Shown: positions 21,815-35,030, counted from the first letter of the stretch. The stretch is DNA of 64,000 nt from Apoderus coryli (GCA_911728435.2 OU452202.1:5187135-5251134), one strand, 5' to 3'. The notes: generated by a model not told the origin, from the letters alone. A program made the numbers and translations.

Positions 21815-22074
21815 ACATAACAAAAAAGTTGATATTTTCAAGATTGGAACGGAATTTACGTGCAAATATCGAGGCATTATCTTCTCGAAAATTGCTTCTT
21901 AGCAATCTTTTCGATATTTGCACGTAAATTCCGTTCCAATCTTGAAAATATTCTTGAGTTTAGAATAACACGTTCAGGATATTTTTGGGTGTATAACTGA
22001 ACTGCTCTTCTAGGGGTCTTTTGAGATTGCCCATAATCTAATAACATATCAACTTTTTCGTTATGCGTAAACAT
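21815..22074. pseudogene. Back-to-back pair of transposase HTH fragments forming a hairpin
   Basis: On the minus strand 22074-21877 encodes MFTHNEKVDMLLDYGQSQKT, then RAVQLYTQKYPERVILNSRI and SRLERNLRANIEK, the N-terminal helix-turn-helix of the transposase lineage also seen at 23514-23224. On the plus strand 21817-21872 repeats HN.KVD joined directly to FSRLERNLRANIE, so it is a copy of the same gene lacking about 29 codons. The two copies face each other, giving a perfect 41-bp inverted repeat (21832-21872 and 21911-21951) around a 38-nt loop that has its own small stem (ATTGCTTCTTAGCAAT). Confidence 0.75.
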
Positions 22075-22129
22075 TTTTTTTTAACATTAATTGACAATAA
22101 AACTATTTGTCAACCATTAGTATAATATA

Positions 22130-24126
22130 GAGGGTGTCCGGAAAAAGGAGGTCAATCCGTTAACCACAGATTCCTTGGGCAAAAATAATATGAGTTTTAA
22201 AATGTCATTTTTCATTTTAGCCCTCCATGTTCGATATACAGGGCGTCAAAGTTGAAAATTTAAAAACAATATTTGTAAATAATTCTAGTATTTATTGAGA
22301 TATTGAATTCAAATTTAGTGTGTTGCTTCAGCATAAAGAGCTACTTCTTTCAAAAAAAGAACATACCTATTGACCCCCCAAGTTTTTATCACCTAAACCA
22401 ATGACTTTTGAACTAAGTTTTTATAGGTTACTATGTATTTTTGATTATTTTCTAACTCTTATAAAATTTGGATAAAATCATTTTTTTTAGAAAAATATGA
22501 GGCTTCAACCTAAAGTTTTCCCCAGCTTGTAAGATTCTCTCTATTAAATGATTTTCACTCAAAATCGGAACCTTATAAACAAAATCTTTCATACAACCCC
22601 AGACTGAATAGTCCAAGGGAGTAAGATCTGGAGATCGGGGTGGCCATTTAACAGGAGCATGTTGGCCTCGCCCAATCCAGCGTTGGGGAAAGTTTTCATG
22701 TTACGTTCCTAGCAAAATGTGCTGGTGCACCATCAAGTTGAAACCAAATATTTTGTCTAATTAAGAGAGGCAAATCGTCAAGTAAATCGGGCAGTATGTT
22801 TTGAAGAAATGCTAAAAATGAATCACCAGTCAAATTCCCTGGTAAAATTACAGGACCCAAAAAGAAATTATCCCCGACACCAACCCCCACGTTGACTTTC
22901 TTCTGCCCAGATATGTGTATTATGAATATTTGTGACCCCGTTTCTACTAAAGGTAGCTTCGTCCGTAAACAAAATATTTTTGATGAAGTTTATATCTGTC
23001 ATGCATTTCGCATATCCACCTACATAGCCTAGATCTCAGTTCAAGGTCTTGAGGCAGCAGATATTGTACTTCTTGAATGTGGTAGGGGTAAAGCTGCTGT
23101 CTTTTTAAAATCTGGTGTACTTCAGATTTCCCAATATTTTCAACCTGTCGGGCAAGAACTCTGGACTAATATTTGGTGTCTCCTAGATGCTTGTTAAAAT
23201 ACTCTCCTCCTTTTCCGGTTGAATTAGACGGAGTCGACCGCAGTTCCCTTTACGGTCTTCTTTAAAACTTCCCTGTGCCTTAGTCGCCTAACTAAGTTTG
23301 AAAAATACCTTCGTCTTGGATGAATTCGATTAGGGAACTTTTCTACGTACCGCATAGCGGCTAAACTAGCGTTAGAGTTACATTTTCCTAGTAAATAAAC
23401 AAAAATACAATTTAACTTATTATAATCAATCAAATGTCTTTCAATCTTACCGATGATTAAAATCATATCCGTCATTTCCAAAAAACATATAAAATTGTTT
23501 CGTCTACGATCCATTTTCGTTGTGTTATAAAATTACCGATAATTAAAAATATTAACTTTTAAACCTTAACCTACTGTAAAATTGTGACAGCTAATTTGAC
23601 AACAATAAAACATTGCTTAAATAGGTATCCAAGGTAACACCAGAGTTCCTTGATATTTCAACATTATAAGATTAGCCAGAGCCGCCGAGGCATCAAACAA
23701 GAGCCAATACTTTTTCAAATATCTCAAAAACAAATGATTTTATCCAAACTTTATAAGAGTTAAAAAATAATCACAAATACATAGTAACCTATAAATACTT
23801 AGTTTAAAAGTCAATTGGCGTACGTAATAAAAACTTGGGGGGTCAATAGGTACTGAACATCCCGTATTTTGGCTATTAAGACATTGTTTTTGTGTTGTTT
23901 TTTGAAAAGAAGTAGCTCTTTATGCTGAAGCAACACACTAAATTTGAATCCAATATCTCAATAAATACTAGAATTATTTAAGAATATTGGTTTTAAATTT
24001 TCAACTTCGACGCCCTGTATATCGAACATGGAGTGCTAAAATGAAAAATTACATCTTAAAACTCATATTATTTTTGCTCAAGCAATCTGTGGTTAACGGA
24101 TTGACCTTCTTTTTCCGGACACGCTG
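22130..24126 (-). mobile_element. Tc/mariner-like transposon with about 360-bp terminal inverted repeats
   Basis: The ends are GAGGGTGTCCGG and, inverted, CAGCGTGTCCGG, each flanked by TA. The similarity between 22130-22490 and the inverse of 23730-24126 is nearly continuous (for example GGTCAATCCGTTAACCACAG, GCTTCAGCATAAAGAGCTAC). Such long inverted repeats around a transposase are found in some Tc1-related lineages. The transposase lies between the repeats on the minus strand. Sub-terminal copies of CGATATACAGGGCGTC occur in both arms. Confidence 0.85.
22550..23514 (-). pseudogene. Tc/mariner transposase, frameshifted
   Basis: The N-terminal frame (23514-23224) has FVYLLGKCNSNASLAAMRYV, EKFPNRIHPRRRYFSNLVRR, the HTH and linker of an insect transposase lineage. 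After several shifts the frame at 22890-22696 reads MGVGVGDNFFLGPVILPGNL and NIWFQLDGAPAHFARNV, containing the second catalytic Asp (QLDGAPAHF). Near 22680-22600 come RWIGRGQHAPVKWPPRSPDL and TPLDYSVWG, with the third catalytic Asp. Domain order and motifs are complete, but at least three frameshifts make it non-functional. Confidence 0.85.
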
Positions 24127-25673
<1,547 letters not shown>

Positions 25674-25824
25674 GCAAATCAACTTACTACGAAACGTATG
25701 TTCCTTGGCTTTGTATTTATACAAACCAAGAAATAATGGAGTTCACTTTGAGGATTTAATACAATAATTTTACGGTTTTTTGTCTTCTACTTTAATGTAC
25801 TTATGCCTTTACCTCAGAAACAGA

Positions 25825-27065
25825 TAGTTTACGTACAAGCGGCCAATAGACATTATTAATTCCCTCATTCAATAGACATTAGTTCAACCTTAAAAAGAAA
25901 TTGAGATCGAATGGAATATATCAATACATTTCTTACATCTCTAATAATGAATGAAACAGTATATCGAGATTGCATCTTTATGACCCAGTTCATAGAACTT
26001 TTTTTATTATTATTGAAATTGTAGCCCGTCTGCACATATTCATTGAACTTTTTTAATTATTATTATTGAAACTGTAGCCCGTTTGGTGAGGACGGTAAAA
26101 AATGAATATTCGAATGCCAAATGTGTCAACATGTGTCATTTAAAAACAATTCTGCAAGATTTAGTTCATGTGAATAGTAGTAAAATAAAAATATGTATAA
26201 ATTAGTAGTTTTTTAAGATAAAATAATGTTTTAATATTTGTTATATTATTTGGCAAAGTTAGTGGGTAGTAAGGCAACAAGTAAAATAAAGTTACAACAC
26301 TTTATTCAAAGTCAGCGGCGTTTCGTGGGTTAATGTCCACTTTTTCAAGCTTTCTTTTTCAAAGTGAAAAATAGCGAGCGAACAGCGAGTCCCGAAACAT
26401 GTTTGGTTTGATGTTTGAAACATATTAAATTAATTTGTTTGTGGAGTTGACGAATTTTATTTAAATCATTTAAAGATTTGTTATATTATTGTGGGAGTTG
26501 AGTAAATTAAATTTACTGGAAAATCAAGTATGTGTTCCATGTGGATTTATTGAGGAAACTGTGGTGGAATATGTTTATAGTTAAAATCTTCAAATAACGT
26601 GTGGCATCACCGAATTTCTCATCTTTTCTTGATTGTTGCCAGATTTTGAATGAGTTGAATTGAATGAAATATAATTAATATAGAATTATTTTAGCAAAGA
26701 TAAAATGAAATAAACTTGGGGAAATTGAGTTTATGTTTAAATAACCATCTGCACGTGTTTCGGGTGTAAATAGGTTTCGGATTAATTACGCTATTGTGGA
26801 CATAATAAGTAAGAGGTGTATGATAGAGATCTTTTCAAAGACATTCTGGCAGCAAAGCATTGTAAGTTAGTATGTTGTTTAAACGAGTAGATTCCATAAG
26901 AATAACACACAAATCTGTTCTCTTTTCTAATAACTTTAATGAAAAATGTGACGATTTGGGAACTATTTTAAAAATGTTTCCCTTCAAAGGAGCATCACCA
27001 AAAGTAACACATCGCCTATTCTAAATATTTAACTGTATGTAAAAACACATGATATGAATTTACAA
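25825..27065 (+). repeat. Unnamed dispersed repeat family A, copy 1
   Basis: Segments from GTACAAGCGGCCAATAGACA through TTCGAATGCCAAATGTGTCA to TGTTTCCCTTCAAAGGAGCA are found in the same order and strand at 43925-44965. No coding region is visible. The copy is interrupted at 26251-26475. Confidence 0.7.
26251..26475. mobile_element. 225-bp insertion with 15-bp target duplication, Penelope-end-like
   Basis: ATTTGTTATATTATT occurs on both sides (26236-26250 and 26476-26490), while the sister copy of the host repeat has it once at about 44638-44654. The insert contains CCCGAAACATGTTTGG followed by TTTGTGGAGTTGACG, matching the Penelope 3' end at 19177-19235 (plus). It also holds an opposite-strand CTTGAAAAAG...CCACGAAACGCCGCTGAC arrangement resembling 33905-33850. 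I read it as a very short Penelope-derived insertion with two opposed terminal pieces. Confidence 0.6.
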
Positions 27066-28189
27066 TTGTTTGGCTTCGGAAGAGATGTGCATGAACTTTA
27101 ACTCGTTTTAGTTGAAGATTAGAGTGAATAAGATAGCTAGCGTTTTATAGTATTTTAATGTTGGAGTTCTTAAAATGACTTGGGATCACATTTAAAATTT
27201 AGTTGCGGTGGCTGGTGGTGAGGGGTAGAACATTGTGTATAGATATTTAGATTTCCTTAAGATTTGTTTTAATAAAAAAAAAATATTTTCTTTTTTCGGC
27301 AAAAAATTAATCCTTCTGATTGATCATCTTTGAATATTCTGAGTGTACCTCTGATTTCTGAAACGTGTAGATTTGGTTTAGTGATGGTAAAGAAATTATA
27401 TTTGATTCATTTGTGGAGCTGAAGAATTATTCCAATAGGTACATTCTTATTTTCCAAATGTATGACGTATTGTTGTGTACAGAAACTGAGGTTTTTCCGG
27501 GATCCTAGTAGTTATACAATAGATGACGTAGAAAGTTTTCCAGTATTTTATATTATTTATAACAATGACAGGTCAATTATTATTTTAAGAAACAAAAACA
27601 AAACTATTTAAATCCATTTTGTATAAACAAATAAAAACAAACAAAGCAAATTCGAAGAAATAAAAACGTTTAATTGCGGTTGACAGGTAGGTAGGTAAGT
27701 GCAACTATTTGGTATTCGGATCACGATTTTTTTTTCTATATAATTAAATTTTATTTATAGAAGCAATACTAAGATTTTCTTTATTGTTGGCTAAACCGCA
27801 AAATTTCCTATTACGCTATACAAATTTAAATAATGACAGTTCTTATATTATCAAATAAATAATATTTATGTAAATATCCCGGGTAAAAAATATCCATGAA
27901 TAATAAAAAGTGACCAAACAATAGATAAACATTTAGAGGACGAGGACGATAGACATTTTCTTATACAGAATGTCCAAAAATTAGAGCTATAATAAATCTG
28001 TTAACCACATATTCCTTGTTTAATTAATAATAATTACAAAATTGTTTTTAAATATTTACTAAAAATAATAATTTGTAATAATCGTTATTTCAAAATAATG
28101 TACATTTACATATAGTGAATTAACGTCTTACACACTATATATAAAGTAATCAATTATTATGCGACCATGTTATAGAAGGTTTTTACCTA
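27066..28189. other. No gene recognised
   Basis: AT-rich sequence without recognisable coding or repeat structure. Confidence 0.4.
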
Positions 28190-28535
28190 AATTGTAATTT
28201 TTCGAATAATCCTTATTTACACTAATTATACAGGGTGTTAAAGATGACTGCCTGAGGACGATTTTTTTGAAATATGTTCGAAACCAGTAAAAATGAATTA
28301 ATAAAATGTATCATATTTATTCACCTAGTTAAATGTCGTAAACTGACATGAAATTGAATAAAAAAGGGTGACCATAGACGGGTAAACGGTATATGCAGTA
28401 TCCATCTCTTTCTTGAGTTTATTTTGATATTGAAATACAGTTTGATAACGAAAAGTTTTCCAAAATTTTATTAATGCTGTGTACTAAGGACCAGTTTTGT
28501 TCTAAAATTTTCTTCATGACCCCTGAACCATAAAA
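28190..28535 (+). repeat. Degraded copy of foldback family B (one arm)
   Basis: It matches the left arm of the element at 32145-33081: TACAGGGTGTTAAAGATGAC, TGCCTGAGGACGATTTTTTT, CACCTAGTTAAATGTCGTAA. It then continues into the AAAATTTTATTAATGC centre before diverging. Confidence 0.7.
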
Positions 28536-28569
28536 ATTACCTCAGTTCAAAAGTTTATATATATCTATA

Positions 28570-29935
28570 TATGGGATATATCAAAATTTGGAAGCACGTT
28601 CTAGGCCGCATTTTTTGACCAATAGAAACAAAGTTTGGTTATAAAATCGGCTAGGTCAATGTCTCGCTTGAGTTCGTTAACGGTTGAAATGGGAAAGTTA
28701 ATTTTAAAATGGCGGCCTGTTAAACTCTGAAAAAATTATATTTTTTTAATGTTAATAGACAATCCCAGTGTTACATATCAAGCTATAGCTATATTTGGGA
28801 CGTTTTTTCTTCGCATGTATATTTAGGAAAATATAAGACAATAGAAAGTAACAAAAAATTAAAAAAATATCTTCGCTACACCTGTAATTATTTTTGAGAA
28901 GTAACACCACGTACTTACGAATGTATATTATTATAATGGGTATTTCAGTTAAAATAACTGTCAATATGACATTTTGGCTATATTTATCGACTGTTAGAAT
29001 ATTCTATTATTTGTTTACTAATAGTTTTTCTCAGTTTAAATAAATAATATAACATACTTTTCCGACTGGCTGCCATCGGGATTTTTATTTATGCAAAGAA
29101 TACAAATTATCACATTCAAAGATTAGAATGTATGAAAATGCCATTCCCTACTTTACAATACTAATACTTTTACTATCTTTTAAACATTAACCATACATTT
29201 AGTTTAATACTTTAAATACGCAATCTATAAACTTCGGCAGATATAACACAAAAACATCAAAAATACCGACGAGGTATTCAATTAATTTTTTGTCGCAGTC
29301 ATAAATATAGATACAGCTTTCATGTTTTATTCTCTGTTTAAAAAGCATTAGGTCGTATTATTATTACCAATTTAGGTATTGACTAACCAGTGGTGGAGCA
29401 ACAAACTCCAAAACAAATTCTTATAAGTGTAGTTTTATGATATGACAATAATAATAACCCAAAGTCAGCGTCTACAAATTATGTAAAATATCAAATTAAA
29501 AAGAACTATTCATATGATTAGTAGTCTTAGAATTTTGAGGCCTATAATGTAAACTCGTATGTAGCGGATATCATCCAGCTCTCTTTTTGCCAAAACTGTA
29601 GTTACTTATCCAATTATTTTTTGAACCTTTGTTTCATATATTTTCCAGATTACTATTTTTTGTATATTTAGGTTCATATAAATACGTTAATACTACATTT
29701 CCGAACTTTTGATTTCTACATCACAAGTTATTTTTACGACGTTTCGTTCATCAGGTTTCTCATGGAGGCAAATTCCTAACTAATATGTGACATACCACGT
29801 ATACCGGGTGTACGTCTCACTGGGAAGGGATTCGATTGATTATGGAGAAACACACTGTGGAACAAACTGAAAAGCTGGTCTAGTACGTAGATCGACGGAA
29901 CCAATTCGGCTAAAATGTTTTCAAGAATCTAGTAC
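28570..29935. other. No gene recognised
   Basis: No coding region is convincing; the 70-aa minus-strand frame at 28752-28964 has no motif. AT-rich. Confidence 0.4.
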
Positions 29936-29939
29936 TTTT

Positions 29940-31262
29940 GGTTATTTATTTATTTTATTTATTTAAGATACAACTACCCAGACAGATAAATATCCAATTA
30001 AAGGGCAAGTAAAAATTACAAATATTACAAATAATACTATAATATCAAAATAACAATAATAACTTAAACGTATTACTTAAAAAATAAACGTTTTATACAT
30101 GACAAATTTGATTCAAATATATCAAAATCATTAGACACACGGTTACAAATATTACACATTACGAACAAAGGAGAATGCAACAACAAATTAGCGCGCGCTC
30201 TTGACAAGTAAAAAACTGTATTATTATTACGTGTACGCAAATTAGGGACATAAAATGGAAGCAATTCTAACAGCTCTGGACAATCAATATCTCCATTAAT
30301 AATTTTGTACAGTAAGATAATAGCAGAACATTTCCTACGGGTACTTAAAGATGTCAAATTAAAACGATTTAGGAGCGTATCATGTGGAAATCCAATGACT
30401 GGATAAACTCCATCGCTACGAAACCACAGAAACTTAACGAAACGACGATGAACACGTTCCATACTCGCCGAATGAAATTCATATGTAGGACACCACACAA
30501 CTGAGGCATACTCCAACTTAGCCCTAACAAATGCATTGAATAACGCAACAAGTGTTTGAGGAGACCTAAGATCCCTCGCGTTACGAATGACAAAACCCAG
30601 AGACTGATACGAAGCTGAAATCATATAATTATAATGTTCAATAAAGTTTAGTTTGCTATCAAAGAAAATCCCCAAATCTTTAATACGATCACAAACAACC
30701 AATGGAGAATCGTGAATGAAATACAAATACGTTATAGGCTTTAATCTGCGTGTATATAAGAAACTGAAAAACATTTTTCAATATTCAAATAAAGATTGTT
30801 GCGAACACCCCACTCATAAATCTTGTTAAGGTCTTCCTGAATAACAGAGCAATCATGCTCACCATCAATGACCGAGTATATCTTGAAGTCATCGGCATAC
30901 AAGAGCGAACTACTAGTCAAGCCACTGGAAATATCATCAATAAAGCACAAAAACAACAATGGCCCCAACACAGAACCCTGGGTGACTCCTGAGGTCACTA
31001 AAAAATTGACAGACCTGAACCCTCTATACTCAACGTATTGATAACGACCATTTAAATATGAATCCAAGAGAAGGAGCAAGCCATTGGATAGACCAAAACG
31101 ACACAATTTAGCCATCAAGACACCATGATCAAGTCTGTCAAAGGCCTTGGAAAAGTCAGTATAGATAACATCTACCTGACCTCCATTATCAAGTTGTTCA
31201 CTCAGAAACTGGGTTAAAACCAATAAATTGGTAGATGTAGTTATACCGCAAATGGGTGTCAA
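29940..31262 (-). pseudogene. jockey-like LINE reverse transcriptase, 5'-truncated, one frameshift
   Basis: Frame one (31262-30741) starts inside the fingers (TNLLVLTQFLSEQLDNGGQV) and contains motif A DVIYTDFSKAFDRLDHG, motif B VTSGVTQGSVLGPLLFLCFI and the intact active site LLYADDFKIYSV, then LNIEKC. A single shift near 30765, in AAAAATGTTTTTC, moves to the second frame (30774-30073), which carries KDLGIFFDSKLNFIEHYNYM, RAKLEYASVVWCPTYEF and RRFVKFLWFRSDGVYPVIGF down to a natural stop. The minus-strand 3' end at 29940 is a run of AAATAAAT units. Apart from the shift the sequence is open, so this is the youngest-looking LINE copy in the window. The fingers, endonuclease and ORF1 are missing. 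Confidence 0.9.
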
Positions 31263-31739
31263 CTTTCTTATTTCAAAAACCCTATATAAATTATATATTT
31301 TTTTAATTCTCCTTGTAAATCTAAAGATATTTCATGCATAATATATTACACCTATATCCAGCCGTTTTTGAAAAATTTGAAGTTTTATGTCAAAAATGAC
31401 GTTTTCAGAATAAAGAATAATAACAAATTTACCAATCCAACCCCTATTGCATGCCATTGGTTAATTTTTCAAAAAGATTGTTTATGTCAAAATATGACTT
31501 TTTTAAAGAACATACCGGTCACTAAATTTGAAAAAAATATTTAAAGGAGTTTTTGAATTATTGCAAATTTTCAAATTCAATTTTTTTTTATTTAGTCACC
31601 CATAATAATAATTAAATTATAAAAGACACGTCACTCTAGTAATAGCTACACAAAGAAATCAATGTTAAAAATATACAAAAGAAGAAAAACATCATGACAC
31701 AAATTAAAATCTAGAAAAAAGAAAACAAATACTGAATCG

Positions 31740-31920
31740 TCAGTACTCTTGTGCTTCATCCTTTCCATTTAAGAACGCCAGAAACTCGTTCACACTATAA
31801 ACAGCCTTGTTGAGTGTTACGAGGCGCCCTTAATTTACGTTTAAAGATACTTATATTTGGACTTTGTCGCAAATCTCTGTCTAGTTGATTATATATTCGA
31901 CTACCAGCAAAACCTTTTGA
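31740..31920 (-). pseudogene. LINE ORF2 C-terminal fragment
   Basis: Minus-strand translation FKGFAGSRIYNQLDRDLRQS followed by PNISIFKRKLRA resembles the C-terminal tail of jockey/CR1 ORF2 (F.G...YN.LP...R....I..FK..L). A stop follows soon after. It is interrupted upstream by the 3' tail of another minus-strand element. Confidence 0.5.
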
Positions 31921-32140
31921 ATTTAATAATAATAATAATAATAAAGGCCTTTATTGAGGATACAAAATAAAAAAAAAAAACAATTATAAATATAATATAA
32001 CAAAACTAGTGTGATTTTTTTTTTACACTTTCCCAAGTTTATATCCCCAAAGGGCGAGATTCAGTGCTGACTACTAAGTAGCCGCCTGTTCAGCTAACAT
32101 GGTGGTACTTTGAAAAGCTAATATTGTTTTTTCCCCTTGT
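31921..32140 (-). mobile_element. LINE 3' UTR with AATAAA and ATT tail
   Basis: Read on the minus strand, the stretch ends TATCCTCAATAAAGGCCTTT then six ATT units. This is a polyadenylation signal and trinucleotide tail typical of jockey-type LINE 3' ends. No coding part is left. Confidence 0.55.
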
Positions 32141-32144
32141 TCTA

Positions 32145-33081
32145 CAGGGTGTTTCAGAAAGACATGGCCAAAATTTGTGAGCGAATTGGGGACATCTAAT
32201 CATGAAAAAAACCTAAATTGTAATTTTTCGAAAAGTTCTTATTTACAAAGATACAGGGTGTTAAAGATGACTGCCTGAGGACGATTTTTTTGTGATATTT
32301 TCGAAACGAGTAAAGAAGAATTAACCAAATGTAGCATATTTATTCACCTAGTTAAATGTCGTAAACTGTCATGAAATTGAACAAAACGGATGACCATAGG
32401 CGGGTAAACGGGGGGGATCCTGGCCTTAATTATAACCTAACTTTTTTTACTTGTGATTTTTATTCGTTTTGTGTCAAAAATGTGATTAAATTAAGTTTTC
32501 TACATAAAAAAAGGCATAGGTACTTCTTTTTTCTCGAAAAACTTAAAGGACAAAACTGGTCCTTAGTAAACAGCATCAATAAAATTATTAAAATACGAAA
32601 CGAAAAGTTTTCTAAAATTTTATTAATGCTTTGTACTAAGGGCCAGTTTTGTCCTAAAATTTTCAAACTCGAATTTCTCGAAAACCTTTAAGTTTTTCGA
32701 GAAAAAAGAAGTATGCCTTTTTTATGTAGAAACCTTTGATTTGAATCACATTTTTGACACAAAATGAATAAAAATCACAAGGAAAAAAAGTAAGGTTATA
32801 ATTAAGGCAAGGGACCCCTCCGTTTACCCGCCTATGGTCATCCTTTTTTATTCAATTTTATGTCAGTTTACGACATTTAACTAGGTGAATAAATATGCTA
32901 CATTTGGTTAATTCATCTTTACTCGTTTCGAAAATATTTCAAAAAAATCGTCCTCAGGCAGTTAACACGCTGTATGTTTGTAAATAAGGACTTTTCGAAA
33001 AATTACAATTTAGGTTTTTTTCATGATTAGATGTCCCCAATTCGCTCACAAATATTGGCCATGTCTTTCTGAAACACCCTG
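32145..33081. repeat. Foldback element family B, near-palindromic 937 bp
   Basis: The two halves are inverted copies of each other almost to the centre, starting CAGGGTGTTTCAGAAAGACA and flanked by TA at 32143-32144 and 33082-33083. Shared landmarks in both arms are GAGCGAATTGGGGACATCTA, GCCTGAGGACGATTTTT, TTCACCTAGTTAAATGTCGT and CATAGGCGGGTAAACG. No protein is encoded; frames at 32371-32691 and 32460-32666 are mirror shadows. TA duplication and CAGGGTGT ends point to Tc1/mariner mobilisation. Partial copies are at 28190-28535 and 55707-56250. Confidence 0.85.
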
Positions 33082-33836
33082 TATATGAATGAAAGTGACT
33101 GTGCTTCTCCATCGAAGAGCACCTAGTGTATATTAAACTCAGAACCCTCAAAAGAAATATGGAGACAACTGTCAAAATCTGATTACTCCTGAACACCTCT
33201 CTACATGTCTGATATGTTAAACCAAATATTTTAAATTTGAACCTTTGACACCCTCTATATATACAACTCAGCCCTTTTACGGTATATGTACATATATCAA
33301 AATACATGAATTAGCGAGAGCTTTGTGTGGTAGAGCGTTGTCGGTCGAATATAGAAACACCCTGTATACTCCTGAATGCGGAGCAGAATTTTCGCATGGC
33401 CGGCCGGCGCGCATTTTCAGAATTCGCCGACACATTAGCTGCTCGGAACAACTCGGGTGATAAGAATCACAGATTCATAAAGTCCCGACGTATTAGACTA
33501 ATGCGTCAGCGAATTACGTATGAAATTGCACATCTCAAACTAAGAATATCTTTTCGTTTTGAATCAGATTGGTGTAACTAGTTTCTTGAGCGGTTAAAAA
33601 CATTTTGATTTCCCAATAAAAATAAATTTTACCTATTAATACTGAATTAATGAAATGGATCCAAAGAAGGTATGTAGATTCTTTGTATTTTTAGGTTAGG
33701 TTTATGCCGTTTGTGTTATATTTACGGTCCTGTCTGCTCGATCGTTTGACGTAAGTTCAAATAATTTCGGTAATTGGCGCATCTGACGGTCGTTTACGGT
33801 GAGTAGGTAATGTATGGTCGTCCGGAAAATATTAGG
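33082..33836. other. No gene recognised; MITE-like ends
   Basis: CACCCTCTATATATAC (about 33249) and ACACCCTGTATAC (about 33357) look like ends of small Tc-type MITEs. The plus-strand 84-aa frame 33327-33581 is Arg-rich with a GC-rich NgoMIV-like GGCCGGCCGGCGCGC core, and I recognise no family. Confidence 0.35.
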
Positions 33837-33837
33837 A

Positions 33838-34030
33838 CTTCTTAAGAAAGTACAATCAATTATGTGTCAGCGATGTTTCGCTGCTTTATTTCCGCTTTTT
33901 CAAGCTTCTTCCATCTACAATTTCAAGCTTCTTCCATCTACAATTAAAACAATTAGATGATATTTCTATATACAACAACAGTACCAAGAAATGTTACTAT
34001 ACACGCAGTTCCGAGAGTTAAACATGAATA
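33838..34030 (-). mobile_element. Penelope-end-like fragment with a 23-bp direct duplication
   Basis: Read on the minus strand, CTTGAAAAAGCGGAAATAAA then GCAGCGAAACATCGCTGACA resembles the opposite-strand part of the 26251-26475 insertion. The unit TTTCAAGCTTCTTCCATCTACAA is present twice in tandem (33898-33945). This suggests a degraded Penelope terminal repeat. Confidence 0.35.
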
Positions 34031-34127
34031 TTGTGTAATGGAGATGGGGTTGCAGTTAGTTCAATAATTCAAATATGGATTATTATTATTGTTAGATCCT
34101 GTATATTATATAATCTATTTTTTAATT

Positions 34128-35030
34128 ATTGCTCCATCGAGACAAATGGTAGAGAAGTGTATTGCTGAATTTAAACGTGGTCGTATACAAATGATGCAGA
34201 GCTCAGTGGACGCCCAAATGACGCTGTTATTCCAGAACAATTCAAAAAAAATTACAAATGGGTTATGCACGATCGCAAATTGAAGGTGCACGAGCTAGCT
34301 GACATTTTAAAGATATCAGATGGTAGGGTTTTTACCACTTTATATGTTTGGGCATGTGAAAGCTCTGTGCAAAGTGGCTACCGCGTGAGCTCACAGTCGA
34401 CCAAAAACAACAACGAATTGATGCTTCAGAGGAGTGTTTAGCGCAGTTAACCCACAATCAAATGGAACTCTAACCGAATCCAAAGCGAGCAAAGACGCAA
34501 CAGTCGGCCGGTAAGGTGATGGCGTCTGTATTTTGGGATGCGAACGGAATAATATTCATCGACTACCTCTAAAAAGGAACCACCATGAACAGCGACTATT
34601 ACTGTGCCCTTTTGGATCGATTGACGGCGAAAATCGCAAAGAAACGGCCACATTTGCAAAAGAAAAAATTATTGTTGCACCAAGACAATGCACCGTGTCA
34701 CAAATCGATGAAAACTATGGCAAAATTGAAGGAATTGGACTTCGAATTGCCACCCATCGTATTTTTCAGATTTATCCCCCATTAACTTTTTCCTATTTTC
34801 AGATTTCAAGAGAATGCTTCCTGGAAAGAAATGTAGGTCCAATCATGACGTAATCGCCGAAACTGAGGCCTATTTTGACGAGAAAGAGAAATAGTACTAT
34901 AAAAGTGGTAACGAAAAGTTGGAAATCGCTGTACTCGTTGTATTGCCCTCGAAGGCAATTATGTTGAATAATAAAATGGAGTTTTCTCAAAATTTTGTTT
35001 TTCTTCTTACTTATCCTAAAGACTTATTGA
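34128..35030 (+). pseudogene. mariner transposase, frameshifted, with 3' inverted repeat
   Basis: This is the same family as 12810-14605 (APSRQMVEKCIAEFKRGR), with DRKLKVHELADILKISDGRV and, after shifts, PRELTVDQKQQRIDASEECL, SAGKVMASVFWDANGIIFID, LLHQDNAPCHKSMKTMAKLK (second catalytic Asp) and NHDVIAETEAYFDEKEK. The third catalytic segment (YSPDLAPSDF in the family) is damaged around 34765. The end GACTTATTGAATGAC at 35017-35031 is the type of 3' end seen in cecropia-like mariners. The 5' inverted repeat and first codons are missing. Confidence 0.88.

Noticed and set aside
32371..32691. 106-aa and 68-aa frames in the foldback element
   Set aside because: They mirror each other across the palindrome and have no motif; a by-product of the inverted arms.
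33327..33581. 84-aa Arg-rich frame following a GC-rich core
   Set aside because: No recognisable domain and flanked by MITE-like ends; evidence too thin for a gene call.
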